DNA from: JASBTN01 sp965228805
GTDB taxonomy: Bacteria; Pseudomonadota; Alphaproteobacteria; Rhodobacterales; Rhodobacteraceae
DNA: 64,000 nucleotides
Direction: 5' to 3'
Assembly (NCBI RefSeq): GCF_965228805.1
Contig: NZ_CBDDIE010000003.1
Location: 2,728,001 to 2,792,000 of the forward strand
The notes beneath the pieces were generated by a model. That model was not told the DNA's origin and made no database searches. It saw only the letters and a list, made by a program, of their open reading frames with translations. A program made the position numbers and the translations under genes. This document shows positions 49,980-58,032 of this stretch, piece after piece; the first letter of the stretch is position 1; every line of letters begins with the position of its first letter.

Positions 49980-51830
49980 TTAGGTCTCGGCCGCGTCCAG
50001 CCTCTCCTGCGCCTCCATCCACAGCGCTTCGGCGCGGTCCAAACCCTCCATCACCTCGGCATGTTTCTTCTGCCATTGGGCGATTTCGCCTGCCTTGCCG
50101 GGTTCATAGAGCGCCGGGTCGGCCAGTTTCGCATCAAGCTTCTCGCGCATCTCGGTCAGCTTCTCGATCCGGGCCTCGCATTTGCGCAGGTCGGCGCGCA
50201 GGGCGAGGATCTTGTCGCGGTCGGGGCGTTTGGGCTTGCCGGAGGCCGGTTTGGCCGGTTTGTCCGTCGGATCCTTGGCCAGCAGCTCGGCGCGGTAGGC
50301 CTCCAAGTCCTGCTCATAGGGCGTGACCCGCCCCTTGTTCACCAGCCACAGCCGGTCGGCCACCAGGCTCAACAGGTGCATGTCATGGCTGACCAGCACC
50401 ACCGCGCCGGAATAGGCGGTCAGCGCCTCGACCAGGGCCTCACGGCTTTCCATGTCCAGGTGGTTGGTCGGTTCGTCGAGGATCAGCAGGTGCGGCGCGT
50501 CGATGGTGGCGATCAGCAGCGTGAGGCGTGCCTTCTGCCCACCGGACAATTTCGCGACCAGCGTCTCCGCTTGGTCCGCGTTCAGCCCGAAGCCCGACAG
50601 GCGCGACCGCAGTTGGGCGGGTGTTTCGTCCGGGCGCAACCGGCGCAGGTGGTCGATGGGCGTCTCGTCCGGGTAAAGCTCGTCCATCTGGTGCTGCGCG
50701 AAATAGCCGATGCGTAGCTTGGAGGCCTGGGTCAAGCGTCCCGAAAGCACTTCAAGGCGACCTGACAACATCTTGGAAAGAGTGGATTTCCCCTGGCCGT
50801 TTTTGCCCAGAAGCGCGATGCGGTCGTCTTGGTCGATGCGTAGGTTCAGGCGCGACAGGACCGGCATGCCACCATAGCCCGTGGCAGCGCTTTCGATGGC
50901 GATGATCGGCGGCGACAGCTCCTCGGGTGAGGGAAAGCTGAACGCCCGCAAGGCCGCTTCCTGCGGGGTGGTGATCGGCTTCAGCCGCTCAATCATCTTC
51001 AGGCGGGACTGGGCCTGTACGGCCTTCGAGGCCTTGTAACGAAAGCGATCGACGAAGCTTTGCAGATGGGCGCGGCGCGCCTCGATGCGCTTGTTTTCGG
51101 CCTCGGCCACCGCCAGCCGCGCAGCGCGGGTTTCTGCGAACGTGTCATAGGGCCCCTGATAGAGCGTCAGCTTGCGGTCCTCGAGGTGCAGAATCGCGCC
51201 GACCGAGCGGTTCAGCAACCCCCGGTCGTGCGAGATGATGATGACCGTGTGCGGGTAGCGCACAAGGTATTGCTCCAGCCAGACCGCCCCTTCGAGATCG
51301 AGGTAGTTGGTCGGCTCGTCCAGCAGCAACAGGTCGGGCTGTGCAAACAGCACCGCCGCCAGGGCCACGCGCATGCGCCATCCGCCCGAGAAGGCGCTGC
51401 AGGGCATGGCGTGTTGTTCATCGTCGAACCCCAGGCCCTTCAGGATTGACGAGGCGCGCGCCTCTGCCGACCAGGCGTCGATATCGGCGAGCCGCGTCTG
51501 GATCTCGGCAATGCGGCTGGGGTCGGTGGCCGTATCCGCCTCGGCCATCAGGCTCGCGCGTTCCGTATCGGCGGCCAGCACCGTGTCCAGGAGCGAGGTC
51601 TCGGAGGCCGGAACCTCCTGCGCCACCCCGCCGATGCGTGCGCCCTTGGGGACCGAGATATCGCCCGATTCCAGGCTCAGCTCGCCTCGGATCAGGCGAA
51701 ACAGAGTGGTCTTGCCGGTGCCGTTGCGGCCGACCAGGCCGACCTTGTGACCGTCCGGGATGGTCGCGGTTGCCCCCTCGAACAGAGGGCGGCCCTCGAC
51801 CGCGTAGGTGATATCGGAAATGCGCAACAT
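49980..51830 (-). CDS. ABC-F family ATPase (YheS/Uup-like)
   Basis: A 616-residue soluble protein with two ABC domains and no membrane part: Walker A GRNGTGKT (about 34-41) with signature SGGWRMRVAL and DEPTNYLD, then Walker A GKNGQGKST with signature LSGGQKARLTL and DEPTNHLD. The linker between them (about 235-300) is basic, and a coiled-coil tail runs from about 520. ABC-F proteins act on the ribosome E site. It is probably a housekeeping translation factor; nothing suggests an antibiotic-resistance type. Confidence 0.88.
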   Translation of the reverse strand: MLRISDITYAVEGRPLFEGATATIPDGHKVGLVGRNGTGKTTLFRLIRGELSLESGDISVPKGARIGGVAQEVPASETSLLDTVLAADTERASLMAEADTATDPSRIAEIQTRLADIDAWSAEARASSILKGLGFDDEQHAMPCSAFSGGWRMRVALAAVLFAQPDLLLLDEPTNYLDLEGAVWLEQYLVRYPHTVIIISHDRGLLNRSVGAILHLEDRKLTLYQGPYDTFAETRAARLAVAEAENKRIEARRAHLQSFVDRFRYKASKAVQAQSRLKMIERLKPITTPQEAALRAFSFPSPEELSPPIIAIESAATGYGGMPVLSRLNLRIDQDDRIALLGKNGQGKSTLSKMLSGRLEVLSGRLTQASKLRIGYFAQHQMDELYPDETPIDHLRRLRPDETPAQLRSRLSGFGLNADQAETLVAKLSGGQKARLTLLIATIDAPHLLILDEPTNHLDMESREALVEALTAYSGAVVLVSHDMHLLSLVADRLWLVNKGRVTPYEQDLEAYRAELLAKDPTDKPAKPASGKPKRPDRDKILALRADLRKCEARIEKLTEMREKLDAKLADPALYEPGKAGEIAQWQKKHAEVMEGLDRAEALWMEAQERLDAAET

Positions 51831-52121
51831 GGGGCGCGGTCTAGCAGAGGGGGCAGGGGGGCGCCAGAGGGGGAAGTCTCATGGGCATCCGCGAAGACGT
51901 GTCGCCCCGGAGCGGCGAAGCCGCGACGCGCCCGACCCTCCCCAGGGGAGGGCACCTTGCAGCGTTTCATTCTGCGGAAACGTATCGATCGCAGCGTTCG
52001 AGTGCCATCAAACTCCTGTGGTGGAGCGCCCACCCAGGGGCGGGCGCGTCGCGGCTGCGCCTTCCACCCCATTGCCATCCCACCCCCCAGCCGCTACCGC
52101 TTGTGGGTCCGGGAGATTTCG
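51831..52121. other. Divergent gap with a 16-base inverted repeat
   Basis: No gene. AGCCGCGACGCGCCCG (51919-51934) recurs as its exact reverse complement at 52041-52056, bounding 138 bases that also include the internal palindrome CCCTCCCCAGGGGAGGG (51936-51952). Both promoters of the flanking divergent genes should lie here. Confidence 0.55.
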
Positions 52122-53309
52122 ATGACCAGAACCCCACCCACCATGACTACGCTTGTCCTGCTCACCGGGCTGTCGGTGCTGTCGCTGAACATGTTCCTGC
52201 CCTCCCTGCGCCAGATCGCCGTGGGGTTGGAGGCGGACTATGCGCTGGTGTCGCTGTCGATCGGCGGCTACCTGGCGGTTTCGGCGGTCTTGCAGCTGAT
52301 CATGGGGCCGCTTGCCGACCTGATCGGGCGGCGGCCGGTGATCCTGGCCGGGCTGGTGATGTTCACGCTGGCCTCGGTCGGCTGCCTGCTGGCGACAAGT
52401 GTCTGGGTTTTCCTCGGCTTTCGTGTGGCGCAAGGCGGGATTGTCTCGGGCATGGTCCTGTCGCGCGCGGTGGTGCGGGACCTGCATGAGCCGGACGAGG
52501 CCGCACGGCAGTTGGGCATCATGGGCATGGCCATGGCGCTGGCGCCCCTGTTGGGGCCGATGCTGGGCGGGGTGCTGGACCAGCTCTTCGGCTGGCGCGC
52601 CAATTTCGTGGCCTATGCGGTGATGGGCGCGGTGATGCTGGGTATCGCCTGGCGCGACTGGGGCGAGACACTCGTGGAACCGTCCGCCTCCTTCTCCGCA
52701 CAGTTTCGCACCTATCCGACCCTGATGCGCGAGCCGGTCTTCTGGGCCTGGACCATCTGCCTGGTCTGCTCGATCGGTGGTTTCTATGCCTTCATGGGTG
52801 GTGCCCCCCTGGTGGGCGAAGGGGCGTTTGGGCTGACTTCGGCGCTGCTGGGGCTGGGCATGGGGTCGATCTCCGGTGGCTTCATGCTGGGCAACTACCT
52901 GACCGGCCGCTATGCCACCCGGTTGGGGCGCACGCGTATCGTGGTACTGGGCCGTTGGGTCGCAACGCTGGGGCCGCTCGCGGGCGCAACCCTGCTCTGG
53001 GCAGGCGCAATGCATCCGCTGGTTCTGTTCGGCGGCGCGATCTTCGTGGGGTTGGGCAACGGTCTGACCCTGCCGGGTGCCAATGCAGGTGTGATGAGCG
53101 TGAACCCGAAGCTTGCCGGCAGCGCCTCGGGCCTGTCGGGCGCGCTGACCATTGCGGGTGGGGCGGTCTTTACGTCGTTGGCCGCCACCCTGTCCGGGGG
53201 TGCGCTGGGCCCGGTCGTCCTGCTGATCCTGATGTCGGCAATCAGCGCGGTCGGGCTCATCGCAGCCCTCGCCGTGCAGCGGATGGAGGCGCGCGCGGCG
53301 CCTGCGTAA
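52122..53309 (+). CDS. Bcr/CflA family MFS drug exporter
   Basis: A 395-residue MFS protein with twelve hydrophobic segments. The N-terminus TLVLLTGLSVLSLNMFLPSL, GPLADLIGRRPVILAG (loop 2-3) and SRAVVRDLHEPDEAARQ are typical of Bcr/CflA transporters (bicyclomycin, chloramphenicol and similar). The real substrate is unknown. The ATG at 52122 is preceded by GGGAGA; earlier in-frame codons give a low-complexity leader. No regulator gene is adjacent. Confidence 0.82.
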   Translation: MTRTPPTMTTLVLLTGLSVLSLNMFLPSLRQIAVGLEADYALVSLSIGGYLAVSAVLQLIMGPLADLIGRRPVILAGLVMFTLASVGCLLATSVWVFLGFRVAQGGIVSGMVLSRAVVRDLHEPDEAARQLGIMGMAMALAPLLGPMLGGVLDQLFGWRANFVAYAVMGAVMLGIAWRDWGETLVEPSASFSAQFRTYPTLMREPVFWAWTICLVCSIGGFYAFMGGAPLVGEGAFGLTSALLGLGMGSISGGFMLGNYLTGRYATRLGRTRIVVLGRWVATLGPLAGATLLWAGAMHPLVLFGGAIFVGLGNGLTLPGANAGVMSVNPKLAGSASGLSGALTIAGGAVFTSLAATLSGGALGPVVLLILMSAISAVGLIAALAVQRMEARAAPA

Positions 53310-53383
53310 TCCACGCTTTTCAAACGCGTCTGCCCATGGTATTCGCGCGCCAAATTCGAACACCCAAACGACAGGAGCCTATC

Positions 53384-53806
53384 ATGGCCATTCAACGCAC
53401 CTTCTCGATCATCAAACCCGACGCCACCAAGCGCAACCTGACCGGTGTCATCGCTTCGAAATTCGAAGAAGCCGGCCTGCGCATCGTCGCCTCCAAGCGC
53501 ATCCAGCTGACCCTGGCCCAGGCGCAGGAGTTCTACGGCGTGCACAAGGAACGCCCCTTCTTCGACGAGCTGTGCGAGTTCATGATCTCCGAGCCGATCG
53601 TGGTTCAGGTTCTGGAAGGTGAAGACGCCATCGCGAAGAACCGCGAAGTCATGGGCGCCACCAACCCGGCCGAGGCCGCCGAAGGCACCATCCGCAAGGA
53701 ATTCGCCCTGTCGATCGGCGAAAACTCGGTGCACGGTTCGGACGCCCCGGAAACCGCCGCCGTGGAAATCGCCTTCTTCTTCTCCGGTCTCGAGCTGGTG
53801 GGCTAA
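53384..53806 (+). CDS. ndk: Nucleoside diphosphate kinase
   Basis: A 140-residue kinase that balances NTP pools. The N-terminus TFSIIKPDA and the active-site His H117 in SVHGSDA are diagnostic; the length is normal. ACAGGAGCC precedes the ATG at 53384. Its stop overlaps the stop of the convergent DUF4112 gene (53803-53806), with no terminator hairpin between. Confidence 0.95.
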   Translation: MAIQRTFSIIKPDATKRNLTGVIASKFEEAGLRIVASKRIQLTLAQAQEFYGVHKERPFFDELCEFMISEPIVVQVLEGEDAIAKNREVMGATNPAEAAEGTIRKEFALSIGENSVHGSDAPETAAVEIAFFFSGLELVG

Positions 53807-54222
53807 ATCGCCCCTTCGGCGTCCTGAACGGAGGCCGGATCGACATCAACAGCCGCCCGCGCCCATTCGGCGTGGGCGGTTTGCGTTTCAAGGTGGCGGC
53901 GCAACAGCGCCACGTTGCGAGTGTTGGCATTCCAGGCCACGTCAAAGAGGTCACCGATCCCAGGCACCAGGCCGATCACCACGTCGACGCCCAGGTTCAG
54001 CCCCATGCGGATGAGCAGACGGCGGGAGGCGCCCATGTCGTAGGCTTCGACCATGATATAGGCGCCGGGGATCACCGCCACGACGTCGCCCACCACGGGG
54101 ACAAGGCCCAGCACGGCATCCACACCGAACCGCAGATCCGTGCCCGGGATGGGCAACAGGTTCTCAAGCCGGTAGGCCAGCTTTTCGAGCTTTTGCAGGC
54201 GAGCTTCAATGTTAATGTCCAT
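53803..54222 (-). CDS. DUF4112 family protein
   Basis: A 139-residue protein with two similar hydrophobic hairpins, DAVLGLVPVVGDVVAVIPGAYI (about 35-57) and VDVVIGLVPGIGDLFDVAW (about 79-97), each with the family GLVPxxGD pattern. It is probably membrane-associated; function unknown. Its last codon overlaps the ndk stop on the other strand. Confidence 0.75.
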   Translation of the reverse strand: MDINIEARLQKLEKLAYRLENLLPIPGTDLRFGVDAVLGLVPVVGDVVAVIPGAYIMVEAYDMGASRRLLIRMGLNLGVDVVIGLVPGIGDLFDVAWNANTRNVALLRRHLETQTAHAEWARAAVDVDPASVQDAEGAI

Positions 54223-54270
54223 AACATTGATGTGGGGATGATCGCGGAAATGTGAAGGGGGGCCTTGCGC

Positions 54271-54600
54271 CTATTCTGCGGGGCGGATGCCGATTTCGTC
54301 CAGAATGCGTTCGAAATCAGTCTTTTGCGCAGGTTGGTGCGCGGCCTTCAGCGCGTCGAATTTGACCCGCAGCGCGGCCTTCTCCTTGCCCTTGCAGTCG
54401 TTCCAGGGTCGCCCTTGCAGCCCCATGACCAGCACGTAATAGCCGATGAAATGCGGCTTCGTGCCCGTCTCCAGCAACATGGCATAGGCCTTGTCCGGAC
54501 CCAGGGCGCGCAGTTCGTCCGCCGTGTGGATGCCCGCGCGGGCAAAGGCCGCGTCGGAGGCGGGCCCAAGGTTGCGGATGGAGGAAACTGGGGCGCTCAT
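54271..54600 (-). CDS. TfoX/Sxy C-terminal domain protein
   Basis: A 109-residue protein made up mainly of the TfoX C-domain, a helix-hairpin-helix-like fold (SIRNLGPASDAAFARAGI, TADELRALGPDKAYAMLLE). Full TfoX/Sxy proteins, which promote competence gene expression in gamma-proteobacteria, also have an N-domain that is absent here. Stand-alone C-domain proteins are common in alphaproteobacteria and unassigned. Confidence 0.75.
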   Translation of the reverse strand: MSAPVSSIRNLGPASDAAFARAGIHTADELRALGPDKAYAMLLETGTKPHFIGYYVLVMGLQGRPWNDCKGKEKAALRVKFDALKAAHQPAQKTDFERILDEIGIRPAE

Positions 54601-54620
54601 GGCCCGAGTTTAGCCCAGGC

Positions 54621-54770
54621 TCAGATGCTCGCCCAGTCCTGGAACACCACGGGGACGTCCTTTTTCGGGGCAGGGGTCTTGGCCTTGTCCTGCGCGGTCT
54701 TGTCGGCGTGCAGCTTACGCGGGTTTTGCGGCTGCGGGGCCGGTTTGCGGGGATCGTGTTGGGACGCCAT
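54621..54770 (-). CDS. Small Pro/Lys-rich protein, 49 residues
   Basis: ATG at 54770 has AAAGGAA 6 bases before it on its strand and opens 49 codons (MASQHDPRKPAPQPQNPRK to VVFQDWASI). It is rich in Pro, Lys, Ala and Gln, with no signal or membrane segment, and ends in a short hydrophobic/Trp stretch. It lies 20 bases upstream of the TfoX-like gene on the same strand. I do not recognise a function. Confidence 0.45.
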   Translation of the reverse strand: MASQHDPRKPAPQPQNPRKLHADKTAQDKAKTPAPKKDVPVVFQDWASI

Positions 54771-54990
54771 GGGTCGTTCCTTTCGTTGCGCCGGGGCTTC
54801 CGGCTGATGAGTTTTCCCTGCCGTCCTGTGTCCCCCTCTTGCGGGGAGAGCGTTCAGCATGCGCGAGGATTGCGGTGCCCTCCCGGCAGAAATGTGGCGC
54901 GCATGGGGGATCGCAAGCGCTGGTAAACCCAAGGTGAATGCGCGCGATGGGGGGATTGTGGTCGGCGGGGGCTCGGTGCACAGTCGGCCC

Positions 54991-55359
54991 ATGAGCACGC
55001 CCCCCGATCCCCGTTTCCGCCTGCGCCTGGTCTTTACCTCCGATGACTGGATGGGCCCCGGCAAGGCCGAGCTGTTGGAGCGGATCGACCGTACCGGCTC
55101 GATCGCCGCGGCGGGACGCGAGATGGGCATGAGCTACAAGCGTGCCTGGCAGTTGGTCGAGGCGATGAATGCGATGTTCCGCGCGCCCTTGGTGGTATCG
55201 AGCCGCGGCGGGGCCAAGGGTGGCGGCGCGGTGGTGACCGAGGAAGGCCTGGTGGTGCTAGCCGAGTTCCGCGCCCTGGAAGAGGTCGCACAGGAGGCCG
55301 GAGCCGACCATATTGCGCGGCTGCAACAGATGCTGGGCGATATTTCCGATGGGGAATAA
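54991..55359 (+). CDS. ModE-type winged-helix regulator (DNA-binding domain only)
   Basis: A 122-residue LysR-like winged helix-turn-helix protein: ELLERIDRTGSIAAAGREMG, then MSYKRAWQLVEAMN and GGAKGGGAVVTEEG, as in the ModE N-terminal domain. The C-terminal molybdate-binding MOP domains of ModE are absent. It is followed by modABC with a promoter and palindrome between, so control of molybdate uptake is likely. How molybdate would be sensed is unclear. The start at 54991 gives the usual N-terminus. Confidence 0.82.
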   Translation: MSTPPDPRFRLRLVFTSDDWMGPGKAELLERIDRTGSIAAAGREMGMSYKRAWQLVEAMNAMFRAPLVVSSRGGAKGGGAVVTEEGLVVLAEFRALEEVAQEAGADHIARLQQMLGDISDGE

Positions 55360-55362
55360 CGC

Positions 55363-55407
55363 TTGCCTTTCGTGTTGCGTTTTCGTTATGTCCGAAGGGA
55401 AATAACG
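55363..55407 (+). promoter_or_regulatory. modABC promoter with overlapping Mo-box-like palindrome
   Basis: TTGCCT (55363-55368), 17 bases, then TTATGT (55386-55391) form a sigma-70-like promoter. The palindrome CGTTAT-N12-ATAACG (55384-55389, 55402-55407) overlaps the -10 box, and CGTTAT/ATAACG is the outer half-site type of known Mo-boxes. A third half-site ATAACG lies at 55356-55361. Repressor bound there would block RNA polymerase. Confidence 0.6.
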
Positions 55408-55415
55408 GACCCGCC

Positions 55416-56162
55416 ATGCGTCACCTGCTCGCCCTTCTGCTGATCCTGTTCACCACGCCGCTCTGGGCGGGGGAGGTCACGGTCTTTGCCGCCGCCTCGA
55501 TGAAAACCGCGCTGGATCGGATCTCGGAAGGGTTCGAGGCCGCAACGGGGCATCGCGTGACCCGCTCCCACGCGGGCAGCTCGGCTCTTGCGCGGCAAAT
55601 CCAGCTGGGCGCACCGGCGGATGTCTTCATCTCGGCCAACCCGGGCTGGATGGATGCGTTGGAAGAGGGCGGGCTGATCGCGGCAGAGACCCGCTTTGAC
55701 CTGGTCGGCAATCGCCTGGTTCTGGTGGGGCGCGAGGCGGCGGAGCCGGTTGAAATCACCGCCGGTTTCGACCTGATCGCCCAGCTGGGCGATGGGCGCC
55801 TCGCCATGGCCCTGGTCGAGGCCGTGCCGGTCGGCATCTACGGCAAGGCGGCGCTGGAAAACCTTGGTCTTTGGGATCAGATCGCCGGACAAGTCGCCCA
55901 AAGCGACAACGCCCGCACCGCCCTGGCCCTGGTTGCAGTGGGTGCCGCCCCGCTGGGCGTGGTCTATGCCACTGATGCCACCGCCGACCCGCGGGTCTCC
56001 GTGGTGGCAACCTTCCGGGCGGACAGCCATCCTCCGATCACCTATCCGGTTGCCGCCACCGTGACCGCACGTCCCGAGACGGCAGCGTTCCTTGCCTGGC
56101 TTAAGTCCTCTGATGCGCAGAAAATCCTAACCGAAGAAGGCTTTACCGAGGTGTCTGAATGA
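55416..56162 (+). CDS. modA: Molybdate ABC transporter substrate-binding protein
   Basis: A 248-residue periplasmic binding protein. The signal peptide ends near PLWAGE; VFAAASMKTALDRI, HAGSSALARQIQLGAPADVFIS and a late GVVYATDA match ModA oxyanion-pocket regions. It is the first gene of modABC, coupled to modB by an ATGA overlap. Tungstate binding cannot be excluded. Confidence 0.92.
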   Translation: MRHLLALLLILFTTPLWAGEVTVFAAASMKTALDRISEGFEAATGHRVTRSHAGSSALARQIQLGAPADVFISANPGWMDALEEGGLIAAETRFDLVGNRLVLVGREAAEPVEITAGFDLIAQLGDGRLAMALVEAVPVGIYGKAALENLGLWDQIAGQVAQSDNARTALALVAVGAAPLGVVYATDATADPRVSVVATFRADSHPPITYPVAATVTARPETAAFLAWLKSSDAQKILTEEGFTEVSE

Positions 56163-56854
56163 GCGGCTGGCTTGGCCCTGACGAATGGCAGGCCCTGGCC
56201 CTGTCGCTGAAGGTCGCGACCTGGGCGACGCTGGCCGCATTGCCGTTGGGCCTGTTTGTCGCCCATGCCCTGGCGCGGTGGGAGTTTCCGGGCAAGCAGG
56301 TGCTGAACGGGCTCGTGCACCTGCCGCTGGTGCTGCCGCCGGTGGTCACCGGCTACCTCCTGCTGCTGACCTTCAACCCGACCGCGCCCGTTGGTGGTGC
56401 TTTGCAAGCCGTCGGGATCAGCTTCGCTTTCCGCTGGACCGGCGCGGCCCTGGCCGCAGGGGTCATGGGCTTTCCCCTGATGGTGCGCGCCATGCGCCTG
56501 TCGATCGAGGCGGTGGACCCCAAGCTGGAGCAGGCCGCCGCAACGCTTGGCGCCTCGCGCGTCTGGGTCTTCCTAACCGTGACACTGCCTCTGATCCTGC
56601 CTGGCGTGCTGGCCGGGGTGATCCTGGGCTTTGCCAAGGCCATGGGCGAGTTCGGCGCGACGATCACCTTCGTCTCGAACATCCCGGGCCAGACCCAGAC
56701 CCTGCCCTCCGCCATCTATGCTTTCCTGCAAGTGCCGGGTGGCGAGGGGGCCGCGCTGCGCCTTGTCCTGATCTCGGTCGCCGTGGCGATGGGCGCGCTT
56801 CTGGCCTCTGAACTGCTGGCGCGTAGGCTGGCGAAACGGGTGGGCGGCGCATGA
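56159..56854 (+). CDS. modB: Molybdate ABC transporter permease
   Basis: A 231-residue inner-membrane permease with about five helices (LVLPPVVTGYLLL) and the EAA loop around EQAAATLGASRVWVFLTVTLP that contacts ModC. GEFGATITFVSNIPGQTQTLP is diagnostic of ModB. It overlaps modA and modC by 4 bases each. Confidence 0.93.
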   Translation: MSGWLGPDEWQALALSLKVATWATLAALPLGLFVAHALARWEFPGKQVLNGLVHLPLVLPPVVTGYLLLLTFNPTAPVGGALQAVGISFAFRWTGAALAAGVMGFPLMVRAMRLSIEAVDPKLEQAAATLGASRVWVFLTVTLPLILPGVLAGVILGFAKAMGEFGATITFVSNIPGQTQTLPSAIYAFLQVPGGEGAALRLVLISVAVAMGALLASELLARRLAKRVGGA

Positions 56855-57939
56855 GCCTGTCGGTGCACATACGCCAGCGTCTGGCGGGCTTCGACCTGGA
56901 GGTGGATTTCGACGCGCCCGCCGGGCTGACCGCGCTGTTCGGGGCCTCGGGCACCGGCAAGACCTCGGTCGTGAATGCGGTGGCGGGGCTCGCACGCCCA
57001 GACCAGGCGCGGATCGCGGTGGGGGACTGGACGCTGTGTGATACAGCGCGCCGCCATCACCTGCCGCCGCACAAGCGCCGCCTGGGCTATATCTTTCAGG
57101 AGGGGCGCCTGTTCCCCCACCTGTCCGTGCGTCAAAACCTGCGCTATGGCGCCTGGTTCACCCGCCGCCATGGCCCCGGCGAGGACATGGCCCGGGTGGT
57201 CGAGATGCTGGGCATCGGCCCACTGCTCGACCGTCGCCCCGGCGCGCTGTCTGGGGGGGAAAAGCAGCGGGTTGCCATTGGCCGCGCCCTTCTGGCCAAA
57301 CCGCGCCTGATCTTGGCAGACGAACCGCTTGCCGCCCTCGATGAGGCACGCAAGGCGGAAATTCTGCCCTATTTCGAACGGCTTCGGGATGAGGCGGGGA
57401 TCCCGATCCTCTATGTCAGCCATTCGCCCGCCGAGGTTGCGCGGCTTGCCACCACCGTTGTGGCGCTGGAGCGCGGGCGGGTGTCCCGCATGGCCCCACC
57501 GGGCGAACTGTTCAGCGACCCCGGCTTTCGCCCCGCTGGTCCGCGTGCCATCGGCGCCGTGCTGGAGGCGCGGGTCAAGGCGCATCATGACGACGGGCTG
57601 ACCGAGCTGGACGCGGGCGGTGTGCCGCTGTTCCTGCCGCATATCGCGGAACCACCGGGCCATCCCATTCGGGTGCGTATTGCCGCCCAGGACGTGACCC
57701 TTTCTCTGGATGCGCCGGGGCGGATCTCGGCCCTGAACGTGCTGTCAGGGACCGTGGATGCGGTGCGGGCGGGGGACGGACCGGGCGCGGTGGTCGCCCT
57801 GACCACGCCTGCGGGCCGGGTGCTGGCCCGGGTCACGCGCCGTTCTGTCGCCGCGTTGGGCCTGAGGCCCGGACTTGCCTGCCACGCCATCGTCAAGACG
57901 GTCTCTATCGCGCCCGGTGACGTGGGCGGCGGCGCGTGA
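56851..57939 (+). CDS. modC: Molybdate ABC transporter ATP-binding protein
   Basis: A 362-residue ATPase with Walker A GASGTGKT (about 31-38), signature LSGGEKQRVAIGRALL, Walker B LILADEPLAALD and switch His in YVSHSPAE. The C-terminal ~70 residues are a MOP/TOBE domain (VLSGTVDAVR), which binds molybdate in this family and may regulate transport. It is the last gene of modABC. Confidence 0.93.
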   Translation: MSLSVHIRQRLAGFDLEVDFDAPAGLTALFGASGTGKTSVVNAVAGLARPDQARIAVGDWTLCDTARRHHLPPHKRRLGYIFQEGRLFPHLSVRQNLRYGAWFTRRHGPGEDMARVVEMLGIGPLLDRRPGALSGGEKQRVAIGRALLAKPRLILADEPLAALDEARKAEILPYFERLRDEAGIPILYVSHSPAEVARLATTVVALERGRVSRMAPPGELFSDPGFRPAGPRAIGAVLEARVKAHHDDGLTELDAGGVPLFLPHIAEPPGHPIRVRIAAQDVTLSLDAPGRISALNVLSGTVDAVRAGDGPGAVVALTTPAGRVLARVTRRSVAALGLRPGLACHAIVKTVSIAPGDVGGGA

Positions 57940-58004
57940 CATTTGCGTGAAAGCGACATGCGAGGTCGAAAACAGGTGGGCGGCGGGCGGCCTGGATCGC
58001 TACG

Positions 58005-58022
58005 CCTGTCGGGCGCGACAGG
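58005..58022 (+). promoter_or_regulatory. Hairpin overlapping the ribosome site of the hydantoinase gene
   Basis: CCTGTCG (58005-58011), a GGCG loop, and CGACAGG (58016-58022) form a perfect 7-bp stem. Its second arm runs into the AGGAGGG ribosome-binding sequence before the ATG at 58033, so folding would hide part of it. Confidence 0.45.
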
Positions 58023-58032
58023 AGGGAACAAG

